A stretch of 64,000 nt of DNA from Streptomyces sp. NBS 14/10 (GTDB taxonomy: Bacteria > Actinomycetota > Actinomycetes > Streptomycetales > Streptomycetaceae). Position 1 is the stretch's first letter; each line of letters begins with the position of its first letter. Location of the stretch: contig NZ_NCSM01000015.1 of NCBI RefSeq assembly GCF_002224125.1, positions 1-64,000 on the forward strand, given 5' to 3'. The position numbers and the translations under genes were made by a program. The notes under the pieces are model-generated. The model did no database searches. It was given only the letters and a program-made list of their open reading frames with translations, and had not been told where the DNA came from. Below, piece after piece: positions 58,365 through 64,000 of this stretch.

Positions 58365-60832
58365 CGCGGGTCCCACTGCCCTTCTCCGGTCGGCCAGTGC
58401 CCGGCCGTATCGTCTTGTCCGCTGCCCCGTTCCCGCTGCTGCTCCGCGTCGGCACGCCCCCGGTACGACTGGCGCTGGTACATCGCCATCATCCGGCCGG
58501 CGTCCTCGGCCGACCGCTCCGCGGGCCCCGTTTCGGGCTCCGCGGCCACGGGGTGGAGCAGTTGCGGTTGCATACTCGCCTGACGGACACGGCGAGGCAG
58601 TTGTTTCGACCTTCGCTGTGGCCGCTCCGGGCGCCCCGTATCCGGGGGATCGTTGCGTTTGGGTGTGACATGGTCGGGCACGTGCGGCTCCTCCCTGCGG
58701 GGCGGCGACGTCCCCGGGTGCGGTGCCGCCGTCCCGGCCATCGCCTCGGCGCGGTCGTGGATCGGGGTGTTGGTCTCGGCCTCCGTCACCTCGAGGAGTT
58801 CCGGTGGCGCCAGCACGATGGCCGAGGTTCCCCCGTACGGGGAGGGGCGCAGGGTGACCATGATGTTGTGGCGGGCCGCCAGCCGTGCGACGACGAACAG
58901 GCCGAGGCGCGTGTCCTGTGTGAAGCCCATGACGTTGAACTCGGGCGCCGCCTTCAGCAGGCGGTTGGCCTCCTCGCGGACGTCATCGGCCATGCCGATG
59001 CCACGGTCCTCGATCTCGATCCCGAGCCCCTTGGGCACGACCTCGGCGTGGATCTGCACGCTCGTATGCGGCGGGGCGAACGTCGTCGCGTTCTCGACCA
59101 GCTCGGACAGCAGGTGCATGATGTCGCCCGCCACCGGGCCGGCAAGCATGACCTCGGGAATACCGGCCAGCTTGACCCGGGAGTAGTCCTCGGTCTGCGA
59201 GGCCGCCCCACGCAGAATCTCGGCCAACTGCACCGGCTGACGCCAGCGCCGGGACGGTATCGCGCCGCCGAGGATGGACAGGTTTTCGGAGTTGCGCCGC
59301 ATCCGGGTGGCGAGGTGATCCACCCGGAACAGTTCGGCGAGCAGATCGGGGTCCTCGCTTCCGCGCTCCAGCGTGTCCAGCAGGGCGAGCTGCCGGTGCA
59401 CAAGCCCCTGGCTGCGCTGTGCGAGGTTGAGGAACACGCGGCTGATGCCCTCGCGCGTTTCGGCCTGCTCGATCGCCGCGCGTACGGCGATCCGCTGGGC
59501 CGTGGCGAACGCGCCGGCGACCTGCCCGATCTCGTCCGAGCCGTGTCCGACTTCGGGGACGGCCTCGGCGAGCTCGACCTTGTCGCCCTTCTGCAGCCGG
59601 GCGATCACTTCGGGCAGCTGCTCATCGGCCAGCCGCAGCGTCGCACCGCGCAACTCCCGGAGCCGGCGGATCAGCGCCCGGGAGATGAGCACGGAGATCA
59701 GCACGGCCAGCGCGATGGCCAGCAGGGCTCCCACGCTGGTCACGATCACCGAGGTCATCAGGGTGTCGGCGCGGTCGTTGACGTATCCGACCGCGAAGTC
59801 CACCTGGTCCAGGGTGAGCTGCTGCAGGTGCCCCGCCACCTGGAGCATCGACGTCTGCCAGCGCTCGAAACCGAGCGGAATCCGGCCGGACTTCATGGCC
59901 GACTGCTCCGCGGCGGCCAGCGCCTTCCACTCGGGCCCGGCGGTGACCGCCTGATAGCGCTTGGCCTGTGCTCCGCGCAGTGCCGGCGCCACCACCTTCC
60001 ACTGCTCCCGCTGCACCCCGGCGAGCCGGTTGAACTGTCGCTGCTCCTCGGCGGACATGCCGTCGGGCGACGACAGTCCCGCGGACAGCACGGCGTTCTG
60101 CCGGGCAAGGCCCTCGAGGGCGCGGAACAGGGTCGCGGCGGTCGTGGCCTCGTTGAGCGACTTGGCGTCGTTGGTCAGCCGGGCTTCCGCCTCGAAGTAC
60201 GACATGCCGGTGGCCAGGGCGCCGGTGTAGAACGTGTAGGCGTCGCCGTGGTTCACCTTGCGTGCGTCGACCTGCTGCCGAAATCCCGGCAGCATCCCGA
60301 GGCCCTTGCTGATCTCCGCGAAGATTCGCTTGAGAGCGGGCGGGTTGTTCTTGACCACCGGCGCGGCCGCCTTGCGCATCGCCGCGAGCTTCCGGTCGGT
60401 GTCCGCGCGCTGCCGCGTCAGCGCCCCCCGGTTCGCTCCGGGCCGGGCCAGGTAGATCATCGACAGCCGGCGCTCCTCCTGAAGCGCCACCATCGCGGTC
60501 TCGCTCGTGACCCCTACCCGTTCCACGTCCCGCACGGTCTGCCGCAGATCGAGCGCCTGGTCGAGCCCGTTGGCCGTGTAGGTGCCCCACAGCGCGGCCA
60601 GGGCCACGCTCGGAACGAGCACCAGGACGAGGACGCGGGTCCGGATCGACCAGGGGCCTCGAAGTCGGCGTGGCCGGAGAAGGGTCCGCCGACGGGCCGC
60701 GCGCTGTCGGACCCGGCCCCGTTTCGCGCGTCTACCGGCGTTCGGTGCGGCCTCGCGTCGTGGCGGCGTGGCTTGCGGAGGTGAATCCGAGGGAGAGGCC
60801 GCGTCGTCGGCATGTGGAAAATCGGAGGGCAA
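58361..60832 (-). CDS. cvnA: Conservon protein CvnA, membrane sensor histidine-kinase-like protein with nitrate-sensing domain
   Basis: About 823 residues. A basic N-terminal arm leads to helix 1 (VLVLVLVPSVALAALWG, about 65-85), an extracellular nitrate/nitrite-type four-helix sensor (about 90-340), helix 2 (about 357-383), a HAMP-like linker, a histidine-kinase ATPase domain (LSELVENATTFAPP near 577, DRGIGM, TRLGLFVVARLA near 636) and a Pro/Arg-rich cytoplasmic tail. No standard H-box is evident, as in other CvnA proteins. The proposed TTG start at 60832 has AGGGA nine bases upstream and no ATG lies nearby, so the N terminus is uncertain. It is first in the conservon operon; its ligand is unknown. 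Confidence 0.92.
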   Translation of the reverse strand: MPSDFPHADDAASPSDSPPQATPPRREAAPNAGRRAKRGRVRQRAARRRTLLRPRRLRGPWSIRTRVLVLVLVPSVALAALWGTYTANGLDQALDLRQTVRDVERVGVTSETAMVALQEERRLSMIYLARPGANRGALTRQRADTDRKLAAMRKAAAPVVKNNPPALKRIFAEISKGLGMLPGFRQQVDARKVNHGDAYTFYTGALATGMSYFEAEARLTNDAKSLNEATTAATLFRALEGLARQNAVLSAGLSSPDGMSAEEQRQFNRLAGVQREQWKVVAPALRGAQAKRYQAVTAGPEWKALAAAEQSAMKSGRIPLGFERWQTSMLQVAGHLQQLTLDQVDFAVGYVNDRADTLMTSVIVTSVGALLAIALAVLISVLISRALIRRLRELRGATLRLADEQLPEVIARLQKGDKVELAEAVPEVGHGSDEIGQVAGAFATAQRIAVRAAIEQAETREGISRVFLNLAQRSQGLVHRQLALLDTLERGSEDPDLLAELFRVDHLATRMRRNSENLSILGGAIPSRRWRQPVQLAEILRGAASQTEDYSRVKLAGIPEVMLAGPVAGDIMHLLSELVENATTFAPPHTSVQIHAEVVPKGLGIEIEDRGIGMADDVREEANRLLKAAPEFNVMGFTQDTRLGLFVVARLAARHNIMVTLRPSPYGGTSAIVLAPPELLEVTEAETNTPIHDRAEAMAGTAAPHPGTSPPRREEPHVPDHVTPKRNDPPDTGRPERPQRRSKQLPRRVRQASMQPQLLHPVAAEPETGPAERSAEDAGRMMAMYQRQSYRGRADAEQQRERGSGQDDTAGHWPTGEGQWDPR

Positions 60833-61017
60833 GTCGTGTTATCCCTGCTTGGTGGAGGACCGGAGTATTCGCGGTGACACCCCGTGTGACATCGGCGCCC
60901 ACGGTGCCGGAACCCGGGGCGCCGCTGTCGACGATTCACGAACACAAACTTGTCAATTCCCGCACGGAGGCAACCGGGTGCGCACGGCCGTCGGTGGGCA
61001 TCCGGCACGGGGGCCGG

Positions 61018-62046
61018 TCAAGGGGGCGGAGGGTCTTCCATTGTCCCGGATCGGCGGCTCTGCCCGGTCTGGGACCGACGGTATTCGCTGGGCGTGATGT
61101 CGTGGAAATGGCGGAACATGCGCGCGAAGACGGTCGGGTTCTCGACGCCGACAGCCCGCGCGATCGCGGCGATGGAGCGCTGCCGCTGCCGGGGGTTCGC
61201 CAGGTTTCTGCGAGCCTCCTCCATCCGGGTCTGGCGGATGTACCGGGCCGGTGATGTGCCACTTTCCCGGAACACGAGCTCGACGTAGCGCACGGACACC
61301 CCGAACGCCGTCGCCACCATCTTCGACGACAGATCGGGCTCGGCGAGATGGCGCTGTATGAAGTCCCGCATGCGCAGGAGTTGGGCGTGGTGTCCGAGGA
61401 GCCCGTTCACCTCGGCCTGGTCGGTGAGGTCGTCGGACCGCAGTACGGAGAACAGCAACTCTCTCAAGGTGTGCCCCAGTTCAGGCAGCAAATCCGGCTC
61501 GAACCGCGCGCCGCCGGCGCAGATCTCCGCGACCGTCGCCCGCAGGACGCGCAGCACCGGGTTCTCGGCGGCGATACGGCGTCCGATGCGTTCCCCGCTG
61601 ACCGGCATGACCCGTGCCACATCCGCCCGGGGCAGTGTCAGCACGAGGTGATGGGCGAACTCCTTGGCGCTGAGCTGGAAGGGAGCGGTGCTGTCGAGCA
61701 GAACCGCGTCGCCGCGCCGCAGCGGGGACCGTGCGTTTCCGTTGATCGACAAGCTGCTTTCCTGGGCGATCGACAGCAGATAGAAGTCGTCCTGGTTGCC
61801 GACCAGCATCCTGGGCGCACGTACGACCCGCACCGGGTCGGAACCGACGTCGGTCAGGGTGAGAAACCCCAGGTCGAGCTGGCGGGCCCAGCCCGTGTAG
61901 CCGGCGCCGTGTCCGGTGCCGCCGAGCGGGATCGCGTCGAGTTCGACCAGGCAGTCGTGCAGCATGCCGCGCCAGGCATCGACGTCGGGCGACATCCCAC
62001 CGACCCCATTCCGGTCCGGCCGCGAGGACTTGGGAGGCAGGCTCAT
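61018..62046 (-). CDS. AraC-family transcriptional regulator
   Basis: 342 residues. The N-terminal half (to about 200) is an AraC-binding-like cupin domain (LDLGFLTLTDVGSDPVRVVRAPRM, SPLRRGDAVLLD). The C-terminal 100 residues hold two helix-turn-helices (SSKMVATAFGVSVRYVELVFRE and IAAIARAVGVENPTVFARMFRHFHDITPSEYRR). ATG at 62046 with GGAAGG eight bases upstream. It is divergent from the FAD monooxygenase across 166 bases and probably controls it. The effector is unknown. Confidence 0.93.
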   Translation of the reverse strand: MSLPPKSSRPDRNGVGGMSPDVDAWRGMLHDCLVELDAIPLGGTGHGAGYTGWARQLDLGFLTLTDVGSDPVRVVRAPRMLVGNQDDFYLLSIAQESSLSINGNARSPLRRGDAVLLDSTAPFQLSAKEFAHHLVLTLPRADVARVMPVSGERIGRRIAAENPVLRVLRATVAEICAGGARFEPDLLPELGHTLRELLFSVLRSDDLTDQAEVNGLLGHHAQLLRMRDFIQRHLAEPDLSSKMVATAFGVSVRYVELVFRESGTSPARYIRQTRMEEARRNLANPRQRQRSIAAIARAVGVENPTVFARMFRHFHDITPSEYRRSQTGQSRRSGTMEDPPPP

Positions 62047-62183
62047 CGCACGGTCCTTCCTTCGTGAGAGGTGCGGGAGCCAGAAATGTACAGACCGGGT
62101 GCGCGGATGGTCGGTTCAGGTCGGGGTTGAAAGTTCACCATGTTCTCCGCCGCTCCCTTCCCGGCGTACGGCCGGGGCGGCAG

Positions 62184-62199
62184 GTGCGGGAAACCGCAC
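62184..62199 (+). promoter_or_regulatory. GNRA-loop hairpin abutting the monooxygenase ribosome site
   Basis: GTGCGG-GAAA-CCGCAC forms a six-base stem with a GAAA tetraloop, two bases before the AGGAGG ribosome site at 62202-62207. It could limit ribosome access, or, as DNA, be a regulator site. Confidence 0.5.
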
Positions 62200-62212
62200 A
62201 CAGGAGGTGGAG

Positions 62213-63628
62213 ATGCGCAGGGCCGTCGTACTCGGGGGCAGCGTCGCGGGGCTGTTGGCTGCCCGGGTGCTCAGTGATCACGCGGACGAGGTGATCGTTC
62301 TCGAACGGGACGACATCGCCCCCTCGGGCGACTTCGGGGGTGGTCAGGGGCCTCGCCCCGGTGTTCCGCAGGGCACCCAGATGCACGCTCTGCTGGACGC
62401 GGGCCGCCGGAAGATCGACCACTGGTTGCCCGGATTCGCCACCGAACTCGTCGCCGACGGCGCTGCCCTCGCGGACACCGGGACGGATGTGCACCACTAC
62501 TTCGAGGGCAGACTCAAGGTCCTGGTCGACGGCGTGGAGATGATCAGCGCCACGCGGCCCTTCCTGGAGTCACATCTGCGCCGCAGGGTGTTGGCGCTCG
62601 GGAATCTGCGGCTGGTCAACGGTCGGGTGCGCGGACTGGCCTTCACCGGCGAGCGGGTGAGCGGGGTGCGCTACCTGGGTGGGCAATCGGCCGGGACCGA
62701 GGCCGGGGACGCGGCGGGGAGCGCGGCCGATGAGGAGGTGCTGGACGCCGACCTGGTGGTCGACGCGACCGGCCGCGCCAGCCGGATCGGGGCCTGGCTA
62801 CGGGAGGGCGGCTGGCCCGAGCCGCAGACGCGCCGTATGCAGGTGGATCTCGGCTATGCCACCGCCCTGTTCCGCCGGCCGGAAGGATCGGACGGCGCCG
62901 CCTTGGCACAGTCCCTGGCCACCCTGCCGGACGGCCGACTGCGGCTGGGCACCCTCGGCCGGGTCGAGGGAGATCGATGGATCGCCCTGGTGGCCGGGTA
63001 CGCCGACGACCGACCGGGGCGGGAGATGGAGGAGTTCCTGCTCCGCTGCAAGGAGGACCCGGCGGCACCGTTCCGCCGGCTGGCCGAGGACGGCGAGCCG
63101 ATCGGGGAGCCGATCGCCTACCGGCATCCGGACAATCGACGCCGCGACTTCCACCGTCTGGACCGTTTCCCCGCCGGACTCCTCGCGATCGGCGACACCA
63201 TGGCGTCGTTCAACCCAATCTATGGCCAGGGCATGTCCTCGGCCGCGATCCACGCCTCATGCCTGGCGGCCCATCTCGAATCCGGGCAGTCCCCGCGGGA
63301 CCCGGCGTGGTCGTACTTCAAGCGGGTCCGGGCCGTCGTGGACGACGCGTGGCAGACGTCCGCCGTCAACGACCTGAAGCTGCCGCACGTCCCCGGGCCA
63401 CGGCCACGGGGTTTCACGGTCGCATCCCGGCTCAGTGACCTCATCGTCCGGGCGTCCGTGACCGATCCGGTGATACACCGACGATTCCTGGACGTGGCAC
63501 ACATGATCTCCCCGGTGAAGACCCTGATGCGCCCCGGCACGGTGTTGCGGGCCGTACGGGCGGTGCGCAAGCAGGACACCCCCGCGCCGGCCACCGCGGT
63601 CACCAGCCGGTCAGCAGTAGGTGGTTGA
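62213..63628 (+). CDS. FAD-dependent monooxygenase (PHBH-fold hydroxylase/epoxidase-like)
   Basis: 471 residues: N-terminal FAD motif AVVLGGSVAGLLAARVLSD with VIVLERD at its end, the DLVVDATGRASR segment, and the second flavin motif AIGDTMASFNPIYGQGMSSA (GD motif) near residue 330. This is the layout of aromatic hydroxylases and some epoxidases. ATG at 62213 has AGGAGG six bases upstream. Divergent from an AraC regulator, so probably induced by a small molecule. It could be catabolic or a tailoring enzyme; it is 18 kb from the PKS, so a role there is only a possibility. Its last 18 bases overlap the convergent membrane-protein gene. Confidence 0.88.
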   Translation: MRRAVVLGGSVAGLLAARVLSDHADEVIVLERDDIAPSGDFGGGQGPRPGVPQGTQMHALLDAGRRKIDHWLPGFATELVADGAALADTGTDVHHYFEGRLKVLVDGVEMISATRPFLESHLRRRVLALGNLRLVNGRVRGLAFTGERVSGVRYLGGQSAGTEAGDAAGSAADEEVLDADLVVDATGRASRIGAWLREGGWPEPQTRRMQVDLGYATALFRRPEGSDGAALAQSLATLPDGRLRLGTLGRVEGDRWIALVAGYADDRPGREMEEFLLRCKEDPAAPFRRLAEDGEPIGEPIAYRHPDNRRRDFHRLDRFPAGLLAIGDTMASFNPIYGQGMSSAAIHASCLAAHLESGQSPRDPAWSYFKRVRAVVDDAWQTSAVNDLKLPHVPGPRPRGFTVASRLSDLIVRASVTDPVIHRRFLDVAHMISPVKTLMRPGTVLRAVRAVRKQDTPAPATAVTSRSAVGG

Positions 63629-64000
63629 GGAGGAGATGAGCAGGGCGAGGAGGGCCGCAGACACGAGCAGGGCGAGATGGCGTTCGGCGACCGGACTGCC
63701 CGGGGGGTCCGGTCGCCGGATGACGGCGCGGTGCCGTCCTGGTGTGACGGCGTCGTGCCGTACGAGGGCGAGCGTCGCGCAGGCGCGGCGCAGCCCCGTC
63801 ACCGTCGCCAGGCCCATGATGAGCACGGTGCACGCGAGGTTCGCCCACACCCAGTACCAGTACGGTCTGATGCCGCCGGCTCCCTGGTAGTAGCGCTCGA
63901 CCAGCAGACGGTACGCCTCCCACCAGGAGAAACCGGCGAGCGTGAAGAGGAGCGGGACGACGGCGAACCCGGCGAGCAGTCGGCGAAGTCCACGGTGAGG
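63611..64000 (-). CDS. Putative integral membrane protein, 5' truncated by the window end
   Basis: The frame is open from base 64000 to a TGA at 63611 (129 residues seen) and continues outside the window. It shows about three hydrophobic helices: LLAGFAVVPLLFTLAGFSWW, YWVWANLACTVLIMGLATV, and ALLVSAALLALLISSSTTYC at the very end. A basic loop (RRACATLALVRHDAV...RRPDP) lies between helices 2 and 3. I do not recognise the family. A shorter GTG start at 63850 would lose the first helix and is unlikely. Confidence 0.65.
   Translation of the reverse strand, partial: PHRGLRRLLAGFAVVPLLFTLAGFSWWEAYRLLVERYYQGAGGIRPYWYWVWANLACTVLIMGLATVTGLRRACATLALVRHDAVTPGRHRAVIRRPDPPGSPVAERHLALLVSAALLALLISSSTTYC

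Noticed and set aside
58358..60784. Plus-strand open frame of about 800 codons opposite cvnA
   Set aside because: cvnA has sensor, HAMP and ATPase motifs and conservon synteny; the opposite frame is low-complexity Arg/Gly/Leu sequence.

Overview
The window is very GC-rich DNA with a strong G/C third-position bias. It carries a modular type I polyketide synthase (PKS), a conservon (cvnA-D type) signalling locus, a furA-katG pair and several Lrp and AraC regulators, which together point to a Streptomyces or close relative. No RNA gene, insertion sequence, CRISPR array or origin was seen.

Bases 1-44001 are the right-hand part of a type I PKS cluster, all on the plus strand. In order they hold the 3' end of a PKS subunit (DH-KR-ACP plus docking tail), a two-module terminal subunit ending in a thioesterase, a DegT-family aminotransferase of the perosamine/mycosamine-synthase type, and a giant subunit of about 9,940 residues. 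The giant subunit has a KSQ-AT-ACP loading module and five KS-AT-DH-KR-ACP modules. Every AT carries malonyl-type motifs and no ER domain is visible. The giant subunit should therefore start from acetyl (decarboxylated malonyl) and build a fully conjugated C12 pentaenoyl chain. The last two modules would add a hydroxyl-bearing unit (A-type KR) and then an alpha,beta-unsaturated unit before release by the TE. The middle subunits lie left of the window, so gene order is not the order of use: the loading protein is encoded last. The product looks like an acetate-primed polyene, possibly aminoglycosylated. I cannot name the compound. A strong hairpin at 44018-44053 marks the right edge of the PKS transcription unit.

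From 44064 the content becomes ordinary metabolism. 44064-47532 (minus) is a translationally coupled three-gene operon (MFS transporter, DapA-superfamily dehydratase/aldolase, enolase-superfamily sugar-acid dehydratase) for uptake and breakdown of a sugar acid. It is followed by a DUF2235 alpha/beta hydrolase and an Lrp regulator, the latter divergent from a beta-hydroxyacid dehydrogenase. A secreted family-9 pectate lyase (50901-52133) has LacI-type palindromes upstream. Next come furA-katG (oxidative stress) with a strong terminator, and an Lrp regulator divergent from a LysE-type exporter.

56454-63628 holds a VOC protein, a cvnA-B-C-D conservon (sensor kinase, roadblock protein, DUF742 protein, Ras-like GTPase) and an AraC-type regulator divergent from a FAD monooxygenase. 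The 5'-truncated end of a membrane-protein gene closes the window. Apart from the PKS, the most unusual observations are the mosaic, partly identical PKS modules, the odd DH motif in module 2, the lone sugar-type aminotransferase between PKS genes, and several unassigned operator-like palindromes.
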